This document shows positions 12,710 through 25,190 of a stretch of 64,000 nucleotides of DNA, one piece after another. The stretch is taken from contig JALIRH010000005.1 of NCBI GenBank assembly GCA_023055505.1, positions 1,488,001 to 1,552,000 on the forward strand, in the 5' to 3' direction. The position numbers and the translations under genes are program-made. The stretch's first letter is position 1, and each line of letters begins with the position of its first letter. Below the pieces are notes generated by a model that was given only the letters and a program-made list of their open reading frames with translations, did not search any database and had not been told where the DNA came from. Origin of the DNA: Callipepla californica brunnescens (Eukaryota > Chordata > Aves > Galliformes > Odontophoridae).

Positions 12710-12751
<42 letters not shown>
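12710..12751. repeat. T42 homopolymer
   Basis: An uninterrupted run of 42 T. No SINE or LINE body is recognisable on either side, so it cannot be assigned as the poly(A) tail of an antisense insertion. Open frames crossing it give poly-Phe or poly-Lys and are not genes. Run length is likely polymorphic or subject to sequencing error. Confidence 0.9.
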
Positions 12752-12752
<1 letters not shown>

Positions 12753-13679
12753 TGGGCTACTGTTTTGGAAGAGGTTTCAGTTCTATCCAAGCAGAACTCT
12801 ACAGTATGTTGTGCAGTATCTGGTTTTATGTAGTGTTGTTCAAGCAGACTTTGGGTTCTCAATAAAGAAACTGCTGCAGAGTCTGAAAGTCCTCCTTGTG
12901 CCAAAGCCATGGAAAGGAATAAGGGAACTGATTTTAGTCCTTGTCCCCACCATTGGAAATGCTGACTAACAGTCCCAGGATGTTGTTTTCACAGAAGTAA
13001 TATGATCCCACATTTTTCTCACAGTTCACATAGCTGAAGGTACTTCTGTTGGGTTACTATTTGTTAACTTGGACAGAAAACAGGCATACACCAATGCAGA
13101 ATGCTTTTAAAAAGTTCAGAGCCCCAAGCCTTAGGTATCAGTGTTTCTGTAGACCAATTATGCTGCGTTTGCAGATAATTCCCTCAAGTGCTTAACCTTG
13201 TAACAAGGCTTTATTCACTAACAAATTGATAATGGTCACTGATGTCAGCCTTGACCCCGTTGCAGCTCAAGATTGATGCAGTCAGCAGTCCCCGTGATGA
13301 TATCTTGCAAAAAACAAAAAAGTAATGAACTCATAACCTGAATTTTTGCAGAAGAGCTCTAGCCCTGGAACATTGACAAGTAGCAGTACCCGATTAACTG
13401 CTTTCCTCTCTCTAGTTTTCTTACACTAGTCAGTATGGTACAACGAGAAGTAAGAACGCAGAGGTCTCCAGTGAGGATTCCTGTCCTTGTTAATGCGAAA
13501 GAAATGGAAGTACTGACTGGTCCTTCAACTACTTAACTCCAGTTGCGGCTGTCTGCAACACTGGGGCTTTCTCAGTCGGTGGTAATGGTCCTTGTTCATA
13601 GCTCTAGCTACCCTGAATTGGCACTTAAGCGGCCAGTTGCTTTTTGAACTAGCCACACAGAAAGGGGTTTCACCGTTCG

Positions 13680-14145
13680 TCTACCTAGAGTGAAAAAGAG
13701 CTCGGCGCGCACACCGGTGGGGCTCGTAGTGGGAGTGCGGAGTCACAGCTTGAAGCAGTGATGGAGCACCTGGTGGGAAGTCAGGGCTGACCCAGGGGAG
13801 CTCAGGTGCATGCAGTGCACCTGACTGACTGGAAAAGGTGGAGCCAGGATCCACCCCTTCCCAGACCTCATCTAAGGGCTGTCGGTGGAGGTGAGGCTGT
13901 CTCACTGGACACCACCGCTGCCTGAGGCCTTCTAAAGGTGATCAGGCTTTCTTGCTTCGTTTCTGTATCTACGGCTGCTGTGTTTGGGCTTGTCCTCCTT
14001 TGCTGCTGGGACTTTGCCACCCTGCCACTAGTGCTGTGTTTTCCATCATGCTGTAGCATTACGGGGCTGAAAGCTGTGCTGTGGTTGTGAGAATCGCTGC
14101 GTTCTTGTAAATTGGCTTTCTTTTTGCAGCGCTTAGAACTCAAAT
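13680..14145 (+). mobile_element. Candidate LTR-like (possible solo LTR) GC-rich island
   Basis: This ~460-bp stretch stands out for GC content, for CpGs at its left edge (GCTCGGCGCGCACACCGG near 13700-13717) and for compact structure unlike its flanks. It holds two tight inverted repeats: 13803-13823 (CAGGTGCA and TGCACCTG, 5-base spacer) and 13835-13857 (core GGTGGA and TCCACC, 7-base spacer). A CATCTAAGGGC stretch near 13868 could be a decayed TATA-like element such as those in avian LTRs. I have the impression of a galliform LTR family but cannot name it. I see no clear TG...CA termini, target duplication, primer-binding site or internal retroviral genes. Alternatives are an unannotated unique GC-rich regulatory element or another interspersed repeat. 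Confidence 0.4.
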
Positions 14146-15021
14146 GCCGTAGGCTGTGTCCCTGTGTTAATATAACTGGATCTAATCAACTATTCCACCA
14201 CTGCTTTTAGTGCCTTACATCTGTCTTTGTGATGACTACGTGCAGTGTCAAAGGTTACTGCAAGCAGTGGTTTCTTTCTGCAGTGTTGGTGGCAGTTCTG
14301 ACATCAGGATGAGTAAAAGAAAAGCTTGTCTCAGATGAAGGCTGTTAGATGTGGCAGAGATGCTTTTGGAGGGCCCAACTGCACAGCTACGTGTGTTTCT
14401 CCACTATGAACTCATTCTATCTTGTTTTTTTTTCCTCTCTCCTTCTTATTCTCCACTGTACTTGCACATATGAATGTATGAAATTTCTATGGAGCCTGCC
14501 TTCAGATATTTTCCTGAGTACATCTAATGGGGTGGGGGGGAAGAGGAAAAAAAAAAAACACGTTAATGATGGAAAGTTATTTAGTGCTGCATGGAGTTAA
14601 TTGCTTCTAATCACTGCTTACATCCATCTGGTTTTATGGTAGACAACAAACCTCTTCATTGGATTTGCTCATTAGACATACTGTAAATCACATCGATGCT
14701 CTGGCATCTTGCATATTGTGCTCCCATTAGTTGGGCTGTGTTTTTGTAGAGCTGGGAACAAAGAATGGTAGGCACTAGGAAGTGAATAGATTTCAGTCTC
14801 TGCTTGGGAGTGCATCAACGCTTGTCGCTTGTAGGTTACCTTGAGGTTGGAAAGCATGCAGAAAAGCTGCCAAACAGCTACAACTAAGAATTCACAAGGA
14901 CACCTCAGTAGCATGTTTTGCATAACTCAGAAACTGAGGGTAATGTGTTCTGCTTGGGCTGAAACTAGGTAGTATTGATCTTGGATTGATGAGCAGTGTA
15001 ATTAAAAAGCGTGAAATTGTT
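14146..15021. other. Unique non-coding sequence
   Basis: No gene or repeat family recognised. A G-rich then A-rich patch (GGGGTGGGGGG followed by A12) lies near 14530-14560. Confidence 0.55.
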
Positions 15022-15238
15022 GTCATAGAGCCATTAAGGTGGGAAAAGACTTCTAAGGTCAACTAGTCTGGCCACCAACCCATCCCCACCATGCTCACTA
15101 ACCATGTCCCTCAGTGCCTCATCTCTATGGTTCTTGAACACTTCCCTGGGCAGCCTCACCCCCTGCCTCACCACTTTTCTGGTGAAGAAATTTTTCCTAA
15201 TATTCAACCTGAACCTCCCATGGCACAGCGTAAAGCCG
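15022..15238 (-). mobile_element. CR1 LINE 3' fragment, antisense
   Basis: The minus strand carries the CR1 3' region. Its translation retains GRFRLNIRKNFFTRKVVRQG and RLPREVF, the conserved end of CR1-derived coding and 3' sequence. On the plus strand the piece starts near GTCATAGAGCCATTAAGGT, the eroded complement of the tail, and shows CACCATGCTCACTAACCAT and CCTAATATTCAACCTGAACC. It is truncated at its 5' end near 15238. Confidence 0.9.
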
Positions 15239-15802
15239 TTATCTTTACAAAGGAAGAACAAACTCAATTTAAAACCTGAAATGGATGTAATGCCAGCTCT
15301 GATTCTTTGTTTTCAGAAAGGTCAGTTGTGATGCTGTGAGTTGTCTCTGGACTGGTTCAGAACCAGGTAATTCATAAGGAGAGAGGCAAGGGCTGTTTGA
15401 GTTCTGGTGGATAGTTTGACCGAGGCCAAGCTGCTGGCCTGTAGCACTGGTAAGAGTGGTCTCTTTTAGAGTAAAATTCTGTCTGAATGTGTCCCCTTTG
15501 TTCCTATAAATAAATACATGAAAGGATAACAGAGCTATAGTTTGTGCTGTGTTTGTATGGAAATCTTTTGGGGAAGCTGTTTTTGCTGTATGTAGCAGTC
15601 AAGTGTTGCTAAACAGAAACTTGCACAGGGATGAGGGAGAGAAAGGAGTGGTGAGTTCTGCTGGTTAACCACACCTCATTATGGGAAAAGGTAGCTTGTA
15701 ATCAGAGGTAGTTGTTAGGTTTTTGTCTCTTCCATTGTTTCAGTAGATGTGAAATAGCAAAATTCACTGTTTTAGAATTCTATGCTGGGTCACTTGGTTT
15801 CC

Positions 15803-15820
15803 TTTTTTTTTTTTTTTTTT
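15803..15820. repeat. T18 homopolymer
   Basis: Eighteen consecutive T with no recognisable retroelement next to it. Confidence 0.85.
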
Positions 15821-18800
15821 AATGACAGCATGAATAGGTGTTCAGTTTTTGCTTATAGATATTTTCTGTCATTTTACTTGGTATTAGTGATCTTCAAATG
15901 CTTAAAGCTCTGTACTCTTTTATTGTAATAGCTTAAATGGAGAGCTATGCTGTTCCTTCATACAGTAGGTGTATTACTTTGAGATCTTTCTCCCCATTTA
16001 AAATCGGCAAAAGTTCTGAAAAAAAACAAAACAAAACCAACAAACAGACTTGTCAGTGGATAAAAGAATTCTGTAAGGCCATGCTGGCAAGAATGAAAGG
16101 TGATTTGCTTTGGTGTGGGATGTTCTTGGTGGTGAACAAGGCAGAAAGACCTCTCAAGTCAGCCCAGGACTTCACATAAGTCAGTAATATTCTGGGTGAG
16201 GATTTACAAGTCAGCTTGGTGTGTGAGATGAAATGGTGATACTCTTTAGTTTGATCTTGAGTTGCTCTAAAATTAAAGAGACTTTCCCCATTAGATCTTG
16301 CCCAAGAGGATGAAATAACCAGGAGAAACGTGAAATGCAACTGAAATCACTGTAGGTAGTGCAGTACTTCAGTGGCTTCTCCTTATGGTACAGGAGGATT
16401 TCTTGTTACTGAGTTCACTCTACCTGCTGCATCATGGAGCCATTTTTAGACTGTAACACTGTTCCTCCAATGTTCTTGAGCCTGGAGGATATATTCTGAA
16501 ATCTGCACAGGATCTGTCGTGTTGTGAGTGTTGTATTGGTTCTGGTAGCTATTTTCACGTTCACTTCTGTACGCAGAGCTCATATGAGGTGCTACTGGAA
16601 CACGCAGCAGCAGCTTCAGTGGTTGGAGCTCTGTAATAAGTAGTAGCCAAATGAGTTATGTGATGATCTATCGTTGCTGTTATACTTGCAATGAGCCGTG
16701 TTAATTTCTTGGATATGAGACACACTTGATTCTATGAAAGTCTTGCTTGGAGGCCAGCATTTGCTTACCTTCTTAAAGGGAGCAGTTACAATAGGCACGA
16801 ACAGTGCCTTGTTTCCTATCCTCACCCCTTTCTCTTCCTTTTATCTGCAGGTGTATGTCTTTTATCAGGAGCTTTTATGTTCTGTGCGCTTGCTTGTTGT
16901 GACAGGAGCTTTTTTGCCATCAGGCATAGGAATGCTGATCTGTGTGCCATGAGAACTGCAATTTCTACCTGAAAGCACAACCATTTGTCCTGGTGGCATC
17001 TCCCTGGGGTACTCCATTCTGAAAAAGAAAAATGGATAATAAAACTCGCCACAAATGGCCTACTTCAATTTTTGACAAAATAAGCAAGCAGGATGTTAAG
17101 AAGGATATTTTCTTCCTGATGTCTTTATAAGAAATCACTGGTGGTTGTAAGAGGTTTCAGCTCCTCTTTTTCAGGCCAACCATAAATAATTCCCCAGAGA
17201 AGCTACCTTGCACAGCTTCAGAGGTGCATCGTCATCCACTAATCATGGCAGCTCTGCCAAACTGTGTCTGGTGCGGTGTGATGGATGGATGTGATTTGAT
17301 GAATGGCATATGCCTGGGCATGCTATTAGAGTGCATTCACTTCAGGAAGATTAATGGTTTCAGGTTGTGCTGGCATCTTTCAGGACTCAATGTTTTAGGT
17401 TTATCTATCCATCTTCCACACATCAACAATAGCATTGTGTGCTCAAGTCAAAAAACATAAGGGTAAATTAATATTTCCTTATAGATAGATGGAGGCTTTG
17501 ACTTGTGTTTCTCCCATTACCACTACGTTTTGGCTCTCAGCAGGGAAGGCAAGGAAGCCTACAGAAGCATTAGTCTCAGGTTTAACTCCTTTGCTATGTT
17601 CCTAGTTACTGGGTTTTGTTCTTAAATACCTTAAGTCTCAGCCTTCTGCTTTCCTAGCGCACGCAGTAGGTGGCAGCCACAAGCATGCAAAACTAGGAGC
17701 CTGGCGCAGTTGAAGCACTTAGGCTGGCTAATAAGGACCAAAAAAAGTGTAAAATGTAGTACTTGGGGTTTTTTTTAACTTCCTTAATCTTCAGATTTTT
17801 CAAAGCTTTTAAGAAACTAATACCAGGAGATTGAGGAACTTGTTGATTTTTTTAAAATGCCAGTTGGAACTCTTTGATGGTCCCACGATTCTAGAAGCTG
17901 ATGCGTGCAGTGATATAGTAGACAGCATGAAGCTTAAGATTCAACACTGAGGGGTGGAGATGTGCTGACTGGAGTTTCTGAGAACACTCACTGGTGGTTT
18001 CTTCCAGATGGAAATGGAGAGTTTTGGCACGGGCTGGAGCAGAGTGGTGAGGTAGGGTGGAAACTGAAAGATGGAGAAAGAAAGAGAGAAGCGCATAATA
18101 GGAATATATTCTTATACAGAAACAAACTGAGGAGAACAAACTGGGAGAAGAGAGGGCTGAACGCAGGGCGTGCAGAGCATGCTGTGTGGGTAATGGCAAG
18201 TGAAAAAGCTAATCTGATCACTGACTGGCGGCAGTTCCCAAGGGAGTGTAGAGATTAGGCATTGATTGGCCTTTGTATGCCGTACCCTTTGTGATCCTGT
18301 GTATATCTTCAGTAATTGATTAACAGGGTTTGTGGTGGGTTTAGTTCTGCTTGCACAAATACAAGACTTTCTCTTGTATCCTGGCCCAGAGTGCTTATAA
18401 GGCCAGCTGTAGGAAGAAGCCTGTTTTTGAGTATTGAACCTTTTCAAATGCTGTATGCTTTGGAAAATCGGGTACCTAGTTGTCTGATTGGGAAACAAGT
18501 ACTTGGGAAAGTACCTGTGTGCTCAGTGACCAAGTTTGTATATAGGGGAGACAGTGTAAAGCTGGGGCATCAAGGGTTTGCAAATAATGCTGTGGCTTCT
18601 CCATCTTGATTTATTTTTTATTTCCTCCTGGCCAATCTCATTCTTCTAGCCAAAATCACTCAATATTAGCATCCCACCCTGGTTGCTGGAGTTAGCAAAG
18701 CTCTGGAGTTTCATTTTTTTTCTGCCCGCCTGTCGTGCAGTCTGGACTCTTGGAGTGAATTCTTCTGCTTCTGCATGCAGAGCTTCCGAGAGACTGCCTG

Positions 18801-18829
18801 CACTGATGTGATGTCCCTGTCCCCTGCTC

Positions 18830-19015
18830 CTATTACATGGGCATTCAGTTTAATAATTGTGTGAGGATGGCAGACCTGCTGCCAAAGCCCTGTGCATCCA
18901 AAGTCATTTGGTGAAGGAGTCCATTATGATCATGGCTCGCAGTGATAAATTCCCTGTGATGGTAGCAGCTCACAGCAGCCTCCTCTCATAATGGCATTCT
19001 GCTCTTGTTGGCAGG
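18830..19015. promoter_or_regulatory. Candidate conserved non-coding element
   Basis: Repeat-free, balanced-composition segment with homeodomain-type TTAATAATTG (about 18849) and GGAGTCCATTATGATCATGG (about 18917), lying between plainer sequence. The call rests on texture alone. No conservation data were available, so it is a pointer for alignment rather than an established element. Confidence 0.25.
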
Positions 19016-21559
19016 AATCCCTGGGCAGGAGGCACTGCCCTGAAACAGTGGAAATGATGATGAGAACAACAATAGCTCGACAAGTCTGGGTGATAGGAAA
19101 AATCAGGGAGGAATTCTAATAAATTCTTACTTGGGATCACTGCTTATAAAGGAATTTGCAAAAGAGTTGCTGAATAGGTGCCTTGATGTCAATGGGCTAA
19201 CCAAAAAGGGAGAGTTAACCCCTCTTCTGTAATGTGTCTGTTGACAGCTTGTAAACTCTGCTCTCTGATTTTCTTTCCTTTTCTGGCCTGTGCTTTCCTC
19301 TTACTTTGGACTTTTCAGTCACTCTTGGAGGGCCCCGAGGCAGCTCCTCCTATTTGTCCCAGTGGGAACGCTGGGCCAGTCCTTTCATCCAAATGGATAA
19401 ACTGTGGAAGAGTGTGAGAGGTGGTGTTCAGTGTTTTGACGATGCTTTTTGGTATGACTGACACGAAAAGGGAAAAGAGAGATTTCTGTGCACGACGGTA
19501 CATGTGAGTTTGTGGAAAGTTGGTTAAAGGGATGTTGTATATCAGAAGCAGTTTACTGGAGTATGGATGAAGGCTTTGTACACATAGTGTAATAGTTGAT
19601 GGAGACCTCACTTTTCTTTGTCCAACTCATTAAGCCAGTCAGATTGGCTCATACTCTAGGACAGTAATCTGTTTAAATCTGTACAGCCAGTTTTCCTGTT
19701 TACAGACTAGTGAACATACAGGTCACAGTAAGGCAAATAAATATACAGGTTTAATTTTCAGGAAATGGTTAATACTGATGAATTCATTAGTCATTTGTGA
19801 GGTACTATGCAGGCTGTTTCCCAATTATTTATTTTTAATTGGCTGCTTATCTATTTGTACTTGGAAAGTGGTGGAGAGCCCTTGCCACAGGTCAGGACCC
19901 TAAGCTGAGAAGTGATGCTGTAAGGGCAGCCGTGCTGCTGCAGCACTGCCAGTATGGGCTGGCTGACACAGGGAAAGTGAGAGTCAGTGCTGCTTTCACC
20001 AACCTGTGCCTGCACCAGCCTCAGAAGAAGCTATTTGATTCAGTGAAGAGAACAGCTCAGTTCCTTGCTGCCTTTTCTCTGCAGGCTTGTTACCTGATCT
20101 CTGTGCAAAGCGCAAGAGAGCTGAAGAACTAATCATCTCGTCATCTACTTTGTGTGTCTTTAAAGATTGTTCTGTGCATGGCTGCAGAGCAAAGTAGGCA
20201 TGCTCTTTTGCTAACTAGTTTATTAAGTGAGGATATTCTTTTTTCACGGGGTTATTTGCTAGTCCCTTGCTCCTTTTGTCACTTGCCTTTGGCTGCGGTA
20301 TAACCATGCAACATTTACTGCGAAGCCATGAAGAATCCATATGTCCATTTGATCTGTTAGGCCACCAAGAAGCCAGGGCTTGTGGGGTAGCATAAGGATA
20401 TCTGAAGGTGACACATGCTGTCATTTGATGAACAGAGATGCAGAAGGGGATTCTGGCAGCCACTACCTTGGCCTTGACAACTTGTGATGGTGACCAGGTG
20501 GGGTGTGTTATCTTAATAGTCTGGAGCTCTTGTGAATTATTTGCTGATAGATGTAAACAGCTGTTATTCTTGGTAATGGAAAGCAATTAGAAACATCTGT
20601 ACTCTTGGCGATGAGTAATGCCTCCCATCTTCACTGCTCCCAAGTGCCAATTGGAAATAACTACATCATCAGAATGGGGCTGGCAATTCTACACTGCATT
20701 ATGGACTGATGATTAGTACTGAGCTGTGAAGAACAAGAGGTGAAGTGCACTAGAATAAGCTTGTACCTGCATTTGCTTGTTTGTTTGCTTCCTCTTTTGG
20801 AAAAAGTAGAGGGAATAGGCTGTTTCCTTTGTAAAGAGGAGCGAGGCACTTTGTACTTCCTTGTCAGTCCACAGGTCGCTTGATTTTGAGCAGCCTTGCA
20901 TTGGTGGGTTGTCTGGAGCTGTAAGTCAAGACTAAGACATGATGGAATGCTACAGCTCCTATCCAGCTTGTTCTGGTTAAAGTGCATGTTCACCCGATGC
21001 CTCGGCAGTGTCAGCATGTCTAGAGTTCAGGGGTTTTCCCACAGCTGAGGTGAAAATGTTGATTTGGTTGCACTTGAGTTTCAAGAGAAGTAGAAGAGAA
21101 GGCATGTGCGGTGGCAGGATGTGATAGTTATGGATAAACTATGATAGGCAGTGGCTGTGTCATCTGCTAGTTAAAAGGAAAAAGGCTTTTATCTAGCCTG
21201 TTTTCAAGTACTAAGTGGCTGTGCAAATCCACATGCAGAGGAAGAAGCAAACATGGGTTTGTTTTTTTGTAATGGTGAAAGTAAGTACAGGGGTACGTGT
21301 TCTGTTCCTTCTCCAAGTACTGTGGGCATGATGCTTCTGAATGTTCATTGTGTGTTTTAACTCTTTTCCCCCTTAGAATTAGAGCTAGCTTGTAGTTTCA
21401 TGTGAGGAGTTTCAGATGCTTGACTGGAAGAGCATTGTAATGTGTGGTCTACAGGCTGAGATGTGTGGCTTTTAGGAATTGCCATTATCAAGGGCATTGC
21501 TTGTGCTAGGTGCTACAGTACTGTGCAATAGTATGGCTTAAATTGAAGACTAAAAAGAT

Positions 21560-21930
21560 TAATTTTGAGTTGGAATATTAAAAATTAAATAGAATGTTTT
21601 AGCATAATGACATAACTTTAAATCAACTAAAATGGCATTAATAATAATCATGTTAACTCTTTTCATTAGAATAAGAAATTTAACGCTAAATTATTAAGTG
21701 ATCAAATTTATGAGGCATGAGTTAGTAAAGATTTTTTACCAGTGTAAATCATGTGACGTGACTTCTGTCAGCAACTACTGCAAATCAGCAACTGCATTAA
21801 GCTCTGGAGGGCATGAATAATGCAAACATGCTGATGTTGTGACCATTGCCAGAATAGGGCTGTTTGTGAGTGGGCTGTGCCTCACAGCTGTTTGATCAGA
21901 TCTTATTGATGAAGATGATGTCAGAAGTTG
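21560..21930. promoter_or_regulatory. Candidate conserved non-coding element (AT-rich)
   Basis: A dense series of TTAAT/ATTAA-like motifs (for example GGCATTAATAATAATCATG near 21633) is followed by a more complex stretch with CATGTGACGTGACTTC (about 21749), a CRE-like TGACGTGA core, and GAATAATGCAAACATG. No stop-free reading frame of note. Regulatory function is inferred from motif density only. Confidence 0.25.
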
Positions 21931-22829
21931 AGTGATAATGTAAGCTTAGAGCTCTCCTGCAGTTCAACAGGTGTTTGTATGTGAAGCTTAATGTTTGGTG
22001 GAAGTCCTTGGATGGTAACTAGTGAGGTCCTTCCAAATACCCCTGGAGCACTTGTGATTTCTTAGCAGCAGTTTTCCTGATAGTATGAAGCACTCTGTTT
22101 TCTTCCATAGCAGTCTTTACCGTAAATTTCCTAGGCCAAATTCTGTCATTGACTTCAGTGGCTGAGCATAGAATAAATGTACAGGCGTTCAGCTTTTGCT
22201 GCTCAGAGATGACTTTAGACATGGCTTTAAAAGGTACCCTTCTTTCCTCTGAAAAGTTCTGTGTGACTGCTGAGCAGCAGATGTGAGAAGATGGTGCTGC
22301 TGTATTGATTTATTGATATGGAAGAGATTTTGTTTGAAGCTACCCTGACAGTTTGGGTGGCCGGTTTCAAATGATAGGAAATTTTAAGTGTGGTGGTTAA
22401 GGAGTTGCTTAACTTTTCCTCTTTGAGGCAGTAGGAGAGAAATTCATTTCATCTTGAATACTACTACTGTTATGCAGAATGTAGAGCATTGCACTACTGT
22501 AAATAGGTGTACATGGAGCCTCTGGATTTCATAATGTGAGCCAATTTTAAAATGTTTTCTTATGAGGTTATTGTCAGTGAAGAGTCTTTATGCACAGAAG
22601 CTTCTTTGTCTCGTCAGTGACCAGTGGAATGTGTTACGTAGCAAGTTGGGACTTCAGTCTTAGGTTAACTTTAGTTGTCCTTGTAAGAAAACAAATCAAT
22701 TCCATAACTGCTTAATGAGGATCCAGAATCATTGTCTCACTCGATTTTGTCAGTTGAGGCTGAATGGGTGGTACTAAAGCAAAATGCAGGCTACTTTAAT
22801 GTAGAAATCTTTACTTTTCAAGCAATGTG

Positions 22830-22855
22830 TTTTTTTTTTTTGTTTTTTTTTTTTT
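22830..22855. repeat. Interrupted T-run (T12 G T13)
   Basis: A poly(T) tract of 26 bases broken once by G. No retroelement body is recognised alongside. Confidence 0.85.
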
Positions 22856-24998
22856 CCTCGGTAATTCATTTTCTCTAGGGAGAAAAACAACATGAAACAG
22901 AACGGACTCCAGAACCCATATTAAGAGAGGGCTGTTAACCCTTTCACAATGTAAAACTTTATCTTAGGAAAGATTGTTGACAGTGCTCTTAAATTATTTG
23001 CGATGAAGATGAGTGCAGGAACTGGTATGAGAAAAGCTGACAGTTATGGCTGCACTACATTTCTTTTCCACTTTGATTTTATGATTGCAGCATCTCCATT
23101 ATTTAGAAACAAAATAAAAAAGAGTACAGGTTTGTTTGTTGCTCATTTACAAGTGTAGCTTTTAGTTCTTCATAAAATCTCTCAGCTCTTCTTAATATAT
23201 AATTTTCTGAGTCAGTTCTATGCATTTCTATCTCAGTTAGAGTTCAGCAACTCAGTTTTTTTTTCCAGTATTATCTATGCAGGAATCACGTGGTGTTATA
23301 TATCCTTCTTATTACTCTATGTACAACTGTAATTAAATTCCTTAAACATCATTACTTCTAAATTCTTCTAATAGAAGTGCTTTTTAAAAGTTGATGCTGT
23401 GTGGCCCTTACCTGAACTTCAGACATCTAGGAATGTTAAATGTTAAAAAGAAGTATGGAACAGAAGTGTAAATTCTGTTTCAGTTACATGACTTGAGGAA
23501 GCCGGGCTTGTGGGGGAGAGGGAGGAACAATGCCAAGTATTGTTATAGTCCCAATGGGTCAACCATTGTGTTAACCCTGGGATTTGCATAGCTGTGCTGA
23601 AGTTGGTGAGTATGCTCATCCCTGTTGATAATGCAGCAGTGGTCTGTTGCTGTTGGCTATTGCAATTAAACCTTTTTTAAACTCTAGCTTGTGTGCATAT
23701 TGATTTTTCAGTGTGATGATAGTGCATTGTTTCTCAGTTTAGAAATTTGGAAGAAGCATTAGCGTGGATGAAAATCTTTCCTACAGGCAGCTGAAGATAC
23801 AAAATATTTAAAGGACACTCTTGAATGGTGGCAGCATATAGACAGGCAGTCCAAGGTTTATTGAGAATGAGTGTTTCACACTTTCCAGAGTGTGATGTGA
23901 TGAAAATATGGATGAAGGAAAGCTGGGTGCTCCGGATCCTGATGAAAGAATTAAAAGGTGTTATTCTGGCTTTGGTGAGGGGGGAGGAATGTGTTCTGAA
24001 AAGAAGAAAAACCTTAAGATTTTGGGCTCCTTTGATGTTTAAAGGTAGGTAGGTGGCTGTCTAGCTTTTATCCAGGATGTATTCCCAAGGGTTTCTTTAC
24101 TTTCCAGTGGGAGCTAGCAAAACGAGATGGTTTCATATCAGTGTTTCCTAAATAAGTGTTTGTCCCCATGAAAAAGATGAGGAAATGTTGTTGTGCCTTT
24201 GGGCTTCTCAGAGCAGCAGCCCGTTAGTATTCTGGTACTGGTTCATGAGTCGCCTTGGGTGATAATGTCAGTGTGCAGTGATGTGCATTGGTATTGGTTT
24301 GAGGGAAGAGCAAAACTTACTAAATCAGTTCAGCTATCCCAAATATTGTTTTTTGATCAGTGCTGCTCTGATAGCCTGTGAAGTACCTGCAGCTGGAGGA
24401 AGGATTACAATGAGTTCTGATTGCTGTATTTTATTTTACAGATGTCATAAAAAGACATTTTTCAAACCTATTCATTTTCCCAATGCTGCTTTTCCAGATG
24501 GGAATTACAGAGCAAGACTCAGAGAAATCTGCTTCTATCTTACTTAACAGAAAAGAATATTGCAGTAACCTTTCTTAATCCTTTCATTTCAGGTTTGATT
24601 TACCTGCTATACTTTGATCAGAAATCTCTGTAGTTTTACAGGATTAGATATTTTCATGTCCAGTTCTCAAATGACTGTAGTCTATAAGATATTCTATGAT
24701 TATTATATTTTGAAATCTAGGATTAACCTGTGGTTCTTGATTAAAAAGATACTGTATAGAGATTGTGTGGATATTTAAACTCTCCTCTCTGCTTGGAAGA
24801 AAGAAAAGAATTATTTCCCTGGCAGTATGCTAATAGAGCAGAGAAATTAGGAAATACAAAGGGTATGTATTATTATTTCTGATTCGTAGCGCACAAACTG
24901 TATTCGGTAAAAAAAAGTTTCCTTTTAAACAAACTGAATGCTTGACAGCAAACAGGTTCTTACTGATTCTCTTTGAATATTGTAAGGCAGCAATACCA

Positions 24999-25022
24999 TA
25001 TATTTATATATAAATATATAAA
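24999..25022. repeat. TA-rich palindromic microsatellite
   Basis: TATATTTATATATAAATATA is largely self-complementary, forming an AT-rich low-stability patch. Confidence 0.75.
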
Positions 25023-25158
25023 AAGTTGAGGATGGGATCAGCTGCCTTGAGTTTTACTGTATCCACTATGGAATGGAAGGCTCTTAGTAAAGGCCTCAGC
25101 TTCATCAGGTTCAGCAAGTAGTACCCAGAAGAGTTGAGTTCTTGCAGGACGCTGTTGG

Positions 25159-25190
25159 TTTTTTTTTTTTGTTTTTTGATTTTTTTTTTT
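25159..25190. repeat. Interrupted T-run
   Basis: T12, G, T6, GA, T10 in sequence. The lysine-rich minus-strand open frame across it is an artefact. Confidence 0.8.

Larger units (their letters stand above)
9244..13679. other. Non-coding sequence, partly CpG-retaining
   Basis: No gene recognised. From 10081 to 10740 I count 19 CpG dinucleotides, and about 13 more from 11221 to 11640. A comparable stretch at 16021-16680 holds about 6 in 660 bases. Base composition is not otherwise GC-rich, so this is not a classic CpG island. Open frames (such as 10198-10542 plus) have no recognisable product. The C19 tract and the T42 run listed separately fall inside. Confidence 0.55.
15239..21555. other. 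Unique non-coding sequence
   Basis: Over 6 kb with no recognisable exon or interspersed repeat. A T18 run lies at 15803-15820. The region near 18830-19015 is repeat-free with a compact, complex composition and is treated as a candidate conserved element. Open frames (such as 19839-20132 plus, 97 codons) show no recognisable domain. Confidence 0.5.

Noticed and set aside
12392..12969. Open frames with poly-Phe or poly-Lys blocks
   Set aside because: Produced by the T42 homopolymer.
13290..13341. Possible C/D box snoRNA (GTGATGATATC ... CCTGA)
   Set aside because: The C- and D-like boxes are only about 50 bases apart, no flanking terminal stem is visible, and single matches to such short boxes are common by chance.
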